A stretch of 64,000 nt of DNA, taken from contig NZ_JAMOAO010000001.1 of assembly GCF_030555055.1 (NCBI RefSeq), forward strand, positions 1,674,001-1,738,000, in the 5' to 3' direction. The notes under the pieces were generated by a model, which had not been told where the DNA came from, did no database searches, and saw only the letters and a program-made list of their open reading frames with translations. Below, piece by piece: positions 17,568 to 26,222 of the stretch (the stretch's first letter is position 1; each line of letters opens with the position of its first letter). The position numbers and the translations under genes are program-made. This DNA is from Nocardiopsis sp. YSL2 (GTDB lineage Bacteria; Actinomycetota; Actinomycetes; Streptosporangiales; Streptosporangiaceae).

Positions 17568-17631
17568 GCGTGGTGGGTCCCTCGGGAATTCGTGTCCGGG
17601 TGGGCTCGAAGATTCCGTGGGGACGCCGCAT
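17518..17631 (-). promoter_or_regulatory. Candidate leader ORF overlapping the start of the Tet-like gene
   Basis: A 37-codon ORF in another frame starts at ATG 17631 with AGGAG 6 bases upstream, a better ribosome site than that of the Tet-like gene. It ends with TAA 50 bases inside that gene. The peptide begins MRRPHGIFEPT. Classical tet ribosomal-protection genes are known to be controlled through a short leader peptide, so a translational or transcriptional attenuator is a reasonable reading. The alternative is a chance ORF. Confidence 0.35.
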
Positions 17632-18058
17632 GCCTGTCTCCTCGCTGTGGCCGGACGCACCGGCGGGTCCGCCGGCCGTCGGGACGATCGTGCTGGACGC
17701 CGCCGCACCCGCGCAACCGCTTTTTCCGCGCGGGCCGGGATCGACCGGTCCTTCCCCGACTCGGTTCACCGAAAAAATCTCCCGAAAACCAATGAACAGC
17801 CATTTTCCAGAGAATGCCGAAACACGCCGACCGGCCGTCGAATCAGAAGAAGGAAAGGACGGTAACGCTGTTTCCTCGGTGGTGCGCCCGGGCACCTTTC
17901 CGAAAGGCTGCGGCACCGAGCACCTCGGTCCACCTGCGGAACTCCGGAGTCCAGCCCTCTCAGGGACCCGCCGAACGGCGGTTCCCAGACATTTCGATGC
18001 CCGCCCGGCCACCGCCGGGCCCGCACACATCCACGAAGACGAAGGAAAGAAAGCCCGC
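17632..18058. other. Divergent promoter region between Tet-like gene and secreted protein
   Basis: About 430 bases without a supported gene apart from the leader ORF. It is locally AT-richer around 17765-17870. It contains a small CCGGCGG hairpin near 17660-17676. Both divergent promoters must lie here, but I could not fix convincing -35/-10 pairs. Confidence 0.5.
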
Positions 18059-18475
18059 ATGAACCGATCCGTTCTTTCCACGGTCGCCGCCACCGCGGTC
18101 CTGCTCGGCGTCGCGGTTTCCGCCCCCGCCGCCGCGTCGACCGTCCAGGCACCCGCCCGGGCGGCGACCGTGAACATGCACACGCTCATCTGCTACGAGA
18201 CCGAGGACTGGGGAGCGGACGGGGACGAGCTCTACCTCGTCGTCAACGGAACGCGGGTCTGGTCGTCCGCGGACTCGGTCGACTGCGACCACGACTCCCC
18301 CGCCCGGGTGCCGGTCAACCGCAAGGCCAACACCGGCGACGAGGTCTTCCTCTACGACGCCGACTCTCCCGACGCCGACGACCTCCTCGGTTCCGACGTC
18401 ATCGAGGGAAGCCGCGGAACCCTGGTCTTCAACAACGACGGCGCCCTGTACAACCTGGACTACGGACCGGCGTAG
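18059..18475 (+). CDS. Small secreted protein with C2-like calcium-binding motif
   Basis: A 138-residue exported protein with a clear Sec signal peptide (MNRSVLST, hydrophobic core, cleavage near AAAS). The mature part is acidic, about 100 residues, with two cysteines (ICYETEDWG and VDCDHD) likely disulphide-linked. It is predicted mainly beta from alternating strands such as ELYLVVNGTRVW and DEVFLYDADSPDADDLLG. The last segment (D-A-D ... D-D-L-L-G) is the spacing seen in the calcium loop of C2 domains, so a C2-like or related beta sandwich is my best guess; I do not recognise a named family. A GAAGGAAAG purine tract precedes the ATG. It converges on pnkp across a 14-bp hairpin. Function unknown. 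Confidence 0.75.
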   Translation: MNRSVLSTVAATAVLLGVAVSAPAAASTVQAPARAATVNMHTLICYETEDWGADGDELYLVVNGTRVWSSADSVDCDHDSPARVPVNRKANTGDEVFLYDADSPDADDLLGSDVIEGSRGTLVFNNDGALYNLDYGPA

Positions 18476-18497
18476 CGGTCCTGCGGCGCGGCGCGCC

Positions 18498-18535
18498 ACG
18501 GCGGCCCCACCTGTGGGAACGGGTGGGGCCGCCGT
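18498..18535. terminator. Bidirectional terminator between secreted protein gene and pnkp
   Basis: ACGGCGGCCCCACC pairs with GGTGGGGCCGCCGT around a 10-base loop between two convergent genes. Confidence 0.75.
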
Positions 18536-18547
18536 GCCGCGGACCGG

Positions 18548-21190
18548 TCACAGCCGGGGGTCGACCGGCTCCGACTCCAGCGCCAGGACCGCGAACACGG
18601 GTTCGTGCACGCGCCACAGCGGTTCGCGCCGGGCGTGGCGGGCCAGCGCCTCCAGCCCGAGCTTGTGCTCGCGCATCGCCAGGCCGGACTTGCGCCCCAG
18701 GTTCCGGTCCTTCAGCACCGCCAGCCGGTCGGGGTCGGTGTAGTCGGCCCCGTAGATGATCCGCAGGTACTGCGGGCCGCGGACCTTCAGACCGGGCTGG
18801 GCCAGGCCCTTGCGGCCCGTGGCCCGGGCGCCCAGAAGCGGCTTGACGACGACGCCCTCGCCGCCGGCGGAGACGAGGTCGCGCCACCAGTCGGCGGCGG
18901 CGTCGCAGGCCGCCGGGTCCGTGGTGTCCACCACCAGGTAGCGGGTGGAGCGGACCAGTCCGCTCGCCTCGGCCAGCTGCTCGGCCACGGCCATGTGCCA
19001 CAGGTGGTCGGCGTCGGTGTACTCCCGTCCCTCGCAGGCCAGCAGCGCGAACGGCGCGTACTGGAGCCCGGAGGCGCCGTCGGTGTCCCAGGAGTAGCGC
19101 CGGTACACCCGGCTGAACTCCTCCATCTGCTCCTGCCGGCGCGCCACCGTGTCCGCGAGGGCGCCCACGTCCAGGCCCCGCGCGGCGGCCGCGGCCAGTG
19201 CCCCGGCCGCCGTGGGCAGGGCGGCGCGCGCCGCCGCGCCCACGGACGCGTACTGCTCGCGGATCAGCGACCGGGCCTTGGCCGACCACGGGAGCATCTC
19301 CCCGTCCAGGGCGACCCAGTCGGTGCCCAGCTTCTCCCACAGTCCGGCGTCGGTGACGGCCCGGCGCAGCCGGTCCACCACCTCCGCCTGGACCTCGGGA
19401 TCGGTGAAGAAGGGGCGGCCGGTGCGGGTGTAGAGGGTGCCCGGCTGCCCCGGCACGAACCTGCGCTCGGCCGCGGCCTCGTCCTTGCACAGGACCGCGA
19501 CGGCGCGTGAGCCCATGTGCTTCTCCTGGCACACGACCTGGCCGACGCCCGAGCCCCGGAAGGACGCGAACGCCTCCCTGGGGTGCTCCAGCAGGCCGGG
19601 TTCGGCGGAGGTCGGAGCGGGGGCCATGGTGGGCGGCAGGTAGAGCAGCCAGCGCGGGTCGACCGCGAAGCGGCTCATCACCTCCAGCGCGGCCAGTGTG
19701 CTGCCGGCGTCGGCGCGCACGGTTCCGTGCCCGGTGGCCACGGACAGGCCCGTGGCCGGTCCGCCGACACCGACGTCGGTGATGTCCACGGTGTCGCCCG
19801 GCCCCCGCTCGGCGCTCGGGGGAGGCGGGACCGGAGCCGGGGGCTCGCCCGGGCGGTGGCGGGCGGCGGGTGGAGCCGCGGGCAGCGGTCGGGTCGGCTC
19901 GTACCAGACCCGGTGGGCGGCCACCTCGACCAGTGCGCGCTCGGGATAGCGCAGCGCGGTGAGCTTGCCGCCGAACACGCAGCCGGTGTCCAGGCAGATG
20001 GTGTTGTTGAGCCACTCGGCCTTGGCCGTGGGCACGTGGCCGTAGACGACCGCCGCCCTGCCCCGGTAGTCGCGGGCCCAGGGCAGCCGCACCGGCAGGC
20101 CGTACTCGTCGGACTCCCCGGTGGTCTCGCCGTAGAGCGCGAACGAGCGCACGCGGCCGGAGGCGCGCCCGTGGTACTCCTCCTTCAGACCGGCGTGCGC
20201 GACGACCAGTCGGCCCTCGTCGAGGACGTAGTGGCTGATGAGGCCGTCGCAGAAGGCCAGGACCTCGCGGCGGAACCCGTCGCTCTCGGCCCCCATCTGC
20301 TCCAGGGTCACCTCCAGGCCGTGCGTGACCCTGGCCTTGGCGCCCTTGAGCACGCGCACGAGCTTGTTCTCGTGGTTGCCCGACACGCACAGGGCGTCGC
20401 CGTCGGCGACCATGCCCATGACCAGGCGCAGCACGCCCGGGCTGTCGGGGCCGCGGTCGACGAGGTCGCCGACGAACACCGCCGTGCGCCCCTCCGGGTG
20501 GCGTGCACCGGCCGCCCGTCCCCGCTCGTCGCGGGAGACCTCGTAGCCGAGGGCGGTGAGCAGCTCCTCCAGCTCCTCACGGCAGCCGTGCACGTCGCCG
20601 ACGATGTCGAAGGGCCCGGTCAGCTCCCGCTTGTCGGTCCACCCCTTCTCCAGGCCGATGACGGCGGCGTCGATCTCCTCGGGACCGCGCAGGACGTGCA
20701 CCCGGCGGAAGCCCTCGCGGTCCAGGCGCTTGAGGCTCTGCTTCAGGTCGCGGCGCTGGCGGCGGACCACGTGGGCGCCGAAGTCGCGGTCGGGGCGCTC
20801 CCGGTTGCGTGCGACGGCCAGGGCCTCGGGCACGTCCAGGACGATGGCGGTGCACAGCACGTCGTTGTCCTTGGCGACCCGCACGAGCTGCTCGCGGGCC
20901 TTGCGCTGCACGTTCGTGGCGTCCACGACCGTGAGCAGGCCGCGGCGCAGGCGGATGTCCACCACAGTGTGCAGCAGCGCGAACGCGTCGGCGCTGGCCG
21001 ACTGGTCGTTCTCGTCGTCGCTGACCAGGCCCCGGCAGTAGTCGGAACCGATCACCTGTGTGGGGCGGAAGTGCCGGGCGGCGAACGTGGACTTGCCGGA
21101 CCCGGACACGCCGACCAGCACGACGAGCCCCATCTCGGGCACACCGAGCACGCGCGGCTCGGCGGCCGGTGTCTTCTCGGCGTCGCTCAT
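18548..21190 (-). CDS. pnkp: Polynucleotide kinase-phosphatase/ligase (RNA repair)
   Basis: Trifunctional end-healing and sealing enzyme of the bacterial Pnkp/Hen1 RNA repair pathway, 880 residues. The kinase domain has P-loop GVSGSGKST (27-35). The metallophosphoesterase has FDIVGDVHG (194-202), GDLVDRGPD (241-249) and GNHE (271-274). A proline-rich linker (about 433-465) leads to an adenylyltransferase domain with the nucleotidyl lysine in EKHMG (Lys557). Pnkp phosphorylates 5'-OH ends, removes 2',3'-cyclic phosphates and seals tRNAs cut by ribotoxins, in complex with Hen1. Its ATG overlaps the hen1 stop as ATGA, so translation is coupled. The length matches the Clostridium thermocellum prototype (about 870 residues). 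Confidence 0.95.
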   Translation of the reverse strand: MSDAEKTPAAEPRVLGVPEMGLVVLVGVSGSGKSTFAARHFRPTQVIGSDYCRGLVSDDENDQSASADAFALLHTVVDIRLRRGLLTVVDATNVQRKAREQLVRVAKDNDVLCTAIVLDVPEALAVARNRERPDRDFGAHVVRRQRRDLKQSLKRLDREGFRRVHVLRGPEEIDAAVIGLEKGWTDKRELTGPFDIVGDVHGCREELEELLTALGYEVSRDERGRAAGARHPEGRTAVFVGDLVDRGPDSPGVLRLVMGMVADGDALCVSGNHENKLVRVLKGAKARVTHGLEVTLEQMGAESDGFRREVLAFCDGLISHYVLDEGRLVVAHAGLKEEYHGRASGRVRSFALYGETTGESDEYGLPVRLPWARDYRGRAAVVYGHVPTAKAEWLNNTICLDTGCVFGGKLTALRYPERALVEVAAHRVWYEPTRPLPAAPPAARHRPGEPPAPVPPPPSAERGPGDTVDITDVGVGGPATGLSVATGHGTVRADAGSTLAALEVMSRFAVDPRWLLYLPPTMAPAPTSAEPGLLEHPREAFASFRGSGVGQVVCQEKHMGSRAVAVLCKDEAAAERRFVPGQPGTLYTRTGRPFFTDPEVQAEVVDRLRRAVTDAGLWEKLGTDWVALDGEMLPWSAKARSLIREQYASVGAAARAALPTAAGALAAAAARGLDVGALADTVARRQEQMEEFSRVYRRYSWDTDGASGLQYAPFALLACEGREYTDADHLWHMAVAEQLAEASGLVRSTRYLVVDTTDPAACDAAADWWRDLVSAGGEGVVVKPLLGARATGRKGLAQPGLKVRGPQYLRIIYGADYTDPDRLAVLKDRNLGRKSGLAMREHKLGLEALARHARREPLWRVHEPVFAVLALESEPVDPRL

Positions 21191-22671
21191 CGGGTGAACA
21201 CTCCCATCTGGGTCGGCGCGCCGGTCTCGGGGTGCTCCGGACCGACCGGCAGGTGGCGGACGCGGTAGCCGTGGGCCCCGGCCACGCGCGCGGTCCAGTC
21301 CGCGAACTCCGCGCGCGTCCACTCGAAGCGGTGGTCGCCGTGGCGGAACGCGCCGTCGGCCAGACCCGCATAGTGCGTGTTGTACTCGGCGTTGGGTGTG
21401 GTGACCACCACGACGCGGGGCCGGGCCGCGCCGAACACGACCTCCTCCATCGCGGGCAGCCGCGAGGGGTCCAGGTGCTCGACGACCTCCATCAGCACGG
21501 CGGCGTCGTAGCCCTCGAAGCGGCGGTCGCGGTAGACGACCGACCCCACGAGCAGTTCGGGTCGGGAACCCGCCGGCACCTCACGCCCGGAGGCCCCGAA
21601 CAGCGGCCGGTGGGCGCCGTGTCGGTGCGGGTCGCAGCCCTTGCAGAGCCTGCGGTGGGCGTGCTCCAGGCAGACGGTGCTCACGTCCACACCGGTGACC
21701 CGCTCCAGGGAGTGGTCCCGGACCAGCCGCTCCAGCAGCCGGCCCGGCCCGCATCCCAGGTCGATGACGCTGCGCGCCTCCTCGGAGCGCAGCACCGTCA
21801 GCACGGCGCCCGCGCGCTGGTCGGCCAGCGAGGGCGCGCGCTCCTCGCTCGGCGTCGCGGCGGCCTCCTCCACCTGCGGGTCGTCGGCGTCCTCGCCCTC
21901 CACGAGGTCGTCGGCCTCGGCCAGCCGGGCCAGGGCCGTGCGTACGTAGCGCTCGCGCCGGCCGAGGTAGCGGCGGGTGATCCAGTCGCGCTCGGGGTGG
22001 CCGGACAGCCATCCCGGGCCCTCGTCGGAACCGCCCGCGCGCAGGAGCTTGTCGATCTCGGTCTCGTCCACCCAGTAGTGCTTGTGTCCGTCCAGGGCGG
22101 GCAACAGCACGTACAGGTGGCTGAGCGCCTCGGACAGCGGCACGGTCCCGGTGAGGACGAGCGACAGGTAGTGGGAGTCGCCCCATCCCGGCAGGCCCGG
22201 GTCGAGCGGCACCGGATCGGCCTCCACGGCCCAGCCCAGCGGTTCGAACAGCGCACGGGCGCGTTCCGCCCCGGCCCGGCAGGGTACCGCCGGCAGGCGC
22301 AGGACGAGCGGGATCGGGGTGGCGGCCAGTTCGGGGCGCGCGTCGCACCGGCCGCGCAGCGCGGTGCGCAGCACCTTGCCCAGCGCCACAGTGAACAGCG
22401 ACGAGGTGGCGTAGGGCCGGTCGTTGACGTACTGGGCGAGGGCGAAGTCGGGTGTGCTGACCGACGAACGCGACCGGAGCAGCGCCTGCGGGTCCACCTC
22501 CAGCAGGAGCGCGGCCGTGCAGCGCTCCCCGGTGGCCTCGGGGTAGAACAGGTGGGCGGTGCCGAAGGACTGCTCGAAGCTCTGCACCCGGTCGGGGTGC
22601 TTGTGCAGCAGGAAGCCGAGATCCGTGGCGGGGTGCCCCGTGGTCGCGTGGGTGGTGATCGTCAGTAGCAC
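21187..22671 (-). CDS. hen1: 3'-terminal RNA ribose 2'-O-methyltransferase Hen1
   Basis: Installs a 2'-O-methyl mark on the 3' end of a broken RNA before Pnkp seals it, making the repaired site immune to re-cleavage. The N-terminal half (about 1-240) is the bacterial Pnkp-interaction region. An acidic linker of about 40 residues follows, then the SAM-binding DLGCGPG (304-310). The Hen1 metal centre is EVVEH (Glu395, Glu398, His399) with a distal His444 in RHGDHRFEW, and the TTPNAEYN loop lies between. GTG start (translated MLLTITTHAT). No good Shine-Dalgarno is present, but CACAAT lies 6 bases upstream, so it may also have its own leaderless transcript. At 494 residues it is full length. Confidence 0.95.
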   Translation of the reverse strand: MLLTITTHATTGHPATDLGFLLHKHPDRVQSFEQSFGTAHLFYPEATGERCTAALLLEVDPQALLRSRSSVSTPDFALAQYVNDRPYATSSLFTVALGKVLRTALRGRCDARPELAATPIPLVLRLPAVPCRAGAERARALFEPLGWAVEADPVPLDPGLPGWGDSHYLSLVLTGTVPLSEALSHLYVLLPALDGHKHYWVDETEIDKLLRAGGSDEGPGWLSGHPERDWITRRYLGRRERYVRTALARLAEADDLVEGEDADDPQVEEAAATPSEERAPSLADQRAGAVLTVLRSEEARSVIDLGCGPGRLLERLVRDHSLERVTGVDVSTVCLEHAHRRLCKGCDPHRHGAHRPLFGASGREVPAGSRPELLVGSVVYRDRRFEGYDAAVLMEVVEHLDPSRLPAMEEVVFGAARPRVVVVTTPNAEYNTHYAGLADGAFRHGDHRFEWTRAEFADWTARVAGAHGYRVRHLPVGPEHPETGAPTQMGVFTR

Positions 22672-22712
22672 CCGAGCATTGTGTCCCGCCGCGCCGCCGG
22701 GCGACCAGCGAA

Positions 22713-23750
22713 TTAGGGGCCGGAGCCGGTCGGCGGGCGAACCGGGTCTAGGCCGAGGTCGGCCATCGCCCGCGCGGCCTGCGCGCGGGCGTCGCCGAAG
22801 AACGACCACGGCAATTCACAGACGTAGCCGTCGGCCGCGGCCAGGTGCCAGCGCGCCGGGTCGGTCAGCCCGGCCCGGTGGAAGGCCCATCCGAACAGGT
22901 GGTGGGCCTGGACGTCGCGCACGTGCGGGACGGCGGTGCCCGCCCACGCGCGGGCGAGCTCGAACAGCTCCTCGACGGGCTCGCCGTGCAGTCGTCCCAG
23001 GGCCATCCGCACGATGAAGCCGCTCTTGCCCTCCCCGGTGAGCCTGCGCTCCTCGGCGCGCAGGTGTTCGGCGTGGGCGAGCGCGAGCACGGCGGGCAGC
23101 GGGCTGCCCTCGGGCGCGGTGTCGGCGGCGGCGCCCGCGGTCGCGAACATCTCCTCGGCGGTTCCGCCGCGCGTCGGCGACAGAGTGCGCACGCGGGTCA
23201 TGTGGGCGGCGAACAGGTGGGGTGCGCGCGCGGTCGTCTCGGCCCAGAGCCGGTCCCTGTCCGCGCGGTCGGCGCCCAGGCCCATCGCCACGGTCTGCAG
23301 TCCGGCCCAAGGGGCGGCGTCGTCGGTGTCCAGGAGCGCGGCGGCCTCGAGCGGGCCGCGCGCCTCGTCCAGGGCAGCCTCGACGCCCTTGCGGTCGGCC
23401 GCGGCACCGCCGCCGGAGCGGCGCACGGCCCCGGCGAGCAGGGCGTACCCGAGCCAGAGCAGGACGTCGGCCTGCTTCGACCCGTCCGCGGTCACGGTTT
23501 CGGACTGGGCGAGCCCGGCGATCCCGCCCGGGTCGTCGGCGGCGGCGCGGCCCAGGGCCTCGGCCCGGTAGGCCCGCGCCTCGGGGTCCCCCCGGGTCTC
23601 GGCGAGGAGCGTCAGTCCCGCGTCGAGTCCGCCCTCGGCCACGGACGCGCAGCCGGCCCGCAGGACCGGGTCGGTGCCGAGTGCGGCCGACACCAGCGCC
23701 GTTCCCGCCGCGCCGCCGCGCCGCGCCGGTGTTCTCCTGAATCCCCACAT
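22713..23750 (-). CDS. Alpha-helical repeat (TPR-like) protein upstream of hen1
   Basis: A 345-residue soluble protein composed almost entirely of Ala/Arg/Glu-rich helices in a pattern like degenerate tetratricopeptide or Sel1 repeats, with no transmembrane segment or catalytic motif. Aromatic-rich turns (WLGYALL, HLFGWAFHRAG, WSFFGDARAQAARAM) recur at the repeat ends. Start ATG (MWGFRRTP) with GGGAGG 7 bases upstream. It lies 41 bases before hen1 on the same strand without a terminator, so it probably heads a three-gene operon with hen1 and pnkp. Two roles are possible: a protein-protein adaptor for the repair complex, or an unrelated passenger. I do not recognise a named family. Confidence 0.7.
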   Translation of the reverse strand: MWGFRRTPARRGGAAGTALVSAALGTDPVLRAGCASVAEGGLDAGLTLLAETRGDPEARAYRAEALGRAAADDPGGIAGLAQSETVTADGSKQADVLLWLGYALLAGAVRRSGGGAAADRKGVEAALDEARGPLEAAALLDTDDAAPWAGLQTVAMGLGADRADRDRLWAETTARAPHLFAAHMTRVRTLSPTRGGTAEEMFATAGAAADTAPEGSPLPAVLALAHAEHLRAEERRLTGEGKSGFIVRMALGRLHGEPVEELFELARAWAGTAVPHVRDVQAHHLFGWAFHRAGLTDPARWHLAAADGYVCELPWSFFGDARAQAARAMADLGLDPVRPPTGSGP

Positions 23751-23862
23751 GTGTCCGCCTCCCAGGACCGACGGTACCGGGATCCCGGCCGGACCCGACC
23801 CTTGGTGCCCCGCCGACCGGCCGGGCGCCGGGGCGGCGGGGCGGCGGGGCGGGGCGCTTGCT

Positions 23863-23935
23863 ACCGGAGTCTTCGTCGGCGTCCGCGCCTGCGCTCGTAC
23901 CTCGCTTCGGCTGGACGTCTCCCGCAGTCTCCGGT
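23863..23935 (+). repeat. Hairpin repeat element, copy A
   Basis: Arms ACCGGAGTCT (23863-23872) and AGTCTCCGGT (23926-23935) pair at 9 of 10 positions around a 53-base core. The core begins TCGTCGGCG, contains GCTCG-x-ACCTCGCTTCGG and ends GTCTCCCGC. The core matches that of copy C2 (38668-38759, opposite strand), whereas the arms are unrelated in sequence. A second mini-hairpin (GCTCTTCAGAGC) follows at 23951. It lies in the gap between the TRAP permease stop and the TPR-like gene. Confidence 0.7.
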
Positions 23936-23988
23936 GCGCCACTCGCGTGTGCTCTTCAGAGCCCCGCAGGCTCGGCCCGGGGAACGGG

Positions 23989-26175
23989 TCAGCCGAGCGA
24001 GGCGGTCTCGACCGGTGAGCCGTCCGCGCGGTCCGCGCCGGCCTTCCGGGAGCGGTCGCGCAGGTGCTGCATGGTCTGCAGGCCGATCAGGACCACGCCC
24101 AGCGCCGATCCGGCGCCGACGAACACGCCGGGGGCGACCGTCGTCGACAGGGCGCTTTCGAACAGCGCGCTCCACTCGGGCGCGACCATGATCAGGGCGG
24201 CGGCGACGATGAGGGCCACCCGTTCGCCGACCAGCGTGCGCCGCAGGAAGTGCCCCTCGATCGCGATCGCCGACGCCGCCAGCGCCACGCAGCCGCTCGC
24301 GACCGCCACCACGACGTCGGTGAGCGGCCCGTCCAGGGCCATCAGCGCCGTGTAGGCCATCAGGACGGGGATGAGGTACAGGCCCTTGGCGAACTTCCAC
24401 GCCGAGACGCCGGACCGCATCGGGCTCGCCTCGGCCACCCCGGCCGCGGCGAAGGCGGCGAAGGCCACCGGTGGTGTGACGTTCGAGTCCTGGCTGTACC
24501 AGTACACGATCATGTGCGCGACGATCACGGCCAGGCCCAGCTCCTCCAGCGCGGGGACGGCCAGGACCGCAAGGACGACGTAGGAGGCCGTGACCGGCAG
24601 GCCCATGCCCATGATGAGCGACGCGACGGCCACCATGAGCAGCGTCAGCAGCAGGTTGCCCGCGAACACGGTGAGCATCACGTGCGACAGGGTCAGGCCC
24701 AGCCCGGTCAGGCCCACCATGGCGACGATGATCCCCGCCACCGCGCAGGCGACCGAGACCGGCAGCGTGTTGCGGGCCGCCAGGACGAAGACCTCCAGGA
24801 AGTCCCGGAACGACAGGCGGCTGGCGGCACGCAGCATCGCGACCACCAACAGGGCGCCGCACGCGTAGAGCCCGGCCTGGGTCGGCGACACGTAGTTGAG
24901 CAGGAGCACGATGAGCAGGATCAGCGGGGCCAGGAAGTGCCAGCCCGCCCTCATCACCGTGCGCAGGCGCGGCAGTTCGTCGTCCTTGTCGCGGCCGATG
25001 TCGTACTTGCGGGCCAGGATGTCCACGAACAGGAACATCACGCCGAAGTACAGCACCGCCGGGATGATGGCCACCTTGACGATGTCGGCGTAGGGGACGC
25101 CGATGCGCTCGGCCATGATGAACGCGCCCGCGCCCATGATGGGCGGCAGGACCTGTCCGCCGGTGGAGGCCGCGGCCTCGATCCCGGCCGCGTCGTGCCG
25201 CTTGTAGCCGACCCTGCGCATCAGCGGAATGGTGAACGGGCCGGTGGTGACCACGTTGGCGATGGCGCTGCCCGACACCGACCCCATCATGGCGCTGCCC
25301 AGGACGGCGCCCTTGGCGGGGCCGCCGACCATCCGGCCGGTGAGGACGTAGGCGAGGCCGACGAAGAAGTTGCCGCCGCCCGTCTTGGACAGCAGCGCGC
25401 CGAAGAGGATGAAGACGAACACGAACGTGACGACCACGCCCAGGGTGAGCCCGTAGACGCCGTCGCCCAGGTAGCTCTGGGTGGCGATGCGCTCGATCCG
25501 GGCGCCGGAGTGCCCGAACTGGCCGGGGATCATCCATCCGACCATCGCGTAGTACATGAACGCGGTGACGATGACGACCATGGCCAGGCCGACGGCCCGA
25601 CGGGTGGCCTCCATCAGCACGACGATCAGCACCGCGCCCAGGAGCCAGTCGGTCTCGGTGTAGGCGCCGGCGCGGGAGGCGAGTTCGGCCTGGAACACGA
25701 TCGGGTAGAGGCTGACCACGACGGCGGCGGTGATCAGGACCGCGTCCATGACCCCTCCGACCCACCGCAGGGACGTGGCCAGGCCGCGCGGAGCGGTGTT
25801 GCCCCGGGACCGGGTGACGGCCAGGGTGAGGAGGCGGACCGCCCAGCCGCCCCTCCCCTCCAGCCTGAAGGGCGGAATGATCAGGAACGCCATGACCATG
25901 GTGAGCATCAGGTGGAGGAGCCGCTGTTGGCGCGCGTCCAGCCCCGCCCAGAGCGCGATGTAGAGCTGGAAGCCGGTGAGCCCCACCGCGAGGACCAGGA
26001 TGAGCAGCCCGACGGCGGAGGCCCCGCGGCCCGGACCCCACCGCTTCTCGGCGATCTGCCTCCAGACGGGGCCCCCGGCGTGGGCGGCCTCGATGCCCTC
26101 GACGTCGGGGATCGCTTCGGCGGCCTCACCCGGCGGTCTGTCCCGGGTGTCGGAGGCGGGAGATGTCTCAGCCAT
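23989..26175 (-). CDS. TRAP transporter fused permease (TAXI type)
   Basis: Integral membrane permease of 728 residues in which the small (DctQ-like) and large (DctM-like) subunits are fused, the arrangement found with TAXI-family binding proteins. An N-terminal cytoplasmic stretch of about 45 residues precedes roughly 16 or more hydrophobic segments. The DctM half includes the conserved FVFILFGALLSKTGGGNFF segment, GSVSGSAIANVVTTG and the QDSNVTPPVA re-entrant loop. It imports a small organic acid in symport with Na+ or H+. Characterised TAXI systems take up glutamate, alpha-ketoglutarate or fumarate/malate; the ligand here is unknown. ATG start. It is the last gene of the binding protein-DUF1850-permease operon. 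Confidence 0.92.
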   Translation of the reverse strand: MAETSPASDTRDRPPGEAAEAIPDVEGIEAAHAGGPVWRQIAEKRWGPGRGASAVGLLILVLAVGLTGFQLYIALWAGLDARQQRLLHLMLTMVMAFLIIPPFRLEGRGGWAVRLLTLAVTRSRGNTAPRGLATSLRWVGGVMDAVLITAAVVVSLYPIVFQAELASRAGAYTETDWLLGAVLIVVLMEATRRAVGLAMVVIVTAFMYYAMVGWMIPGQFGHSGARIERIATQSYLGDGVYGLTLGVVVTFVFVFILFGALLSKTGGGNFFVGLAYVLTGRMVGGPAKGAVLGSAMMGSVSGSAIANVVTTGPFTIPLMRRVGYKRHDAAGIEAAASTGGQVLPPIMGAGAFIMAERIGVPYADIVKVAIIPAVLYFGVMFLFVDILARKYDIGRDKDDELPRLRTVMRAGWHFLAPLILLIVLLLNYVSPTQAGLYACGALLVVAMLRAASRLSFRDFLEVFVLAARNTLPVSVACAVAGIIVAMVGLTGLGLTLSHVMLTVFAGNLLLTLLMVAVASLIMGMGLPVTASYVVLAVLAVPALEELGLAVIVAHMIVYWYSQDSNVTPPVAFAAFAAAGVAEASPMRSGVSAWKFAKGLYLIPVLMAYTALMALDGPLTDVVVAVASGCVALAASAIAIEGHFLRRTLVGERVALIVAAALIMVAPEWSALFESALSTTVAPGVFVGAGSALGVVLIGLQTMQHLRDRSRKAGADRADGSPVETASLG

Positions 26176-26222
26176 GGTCGTTCCTCAGGTTCTGTGGCTG
26201 GGTGATCGGTGCTGGGTGGTGG

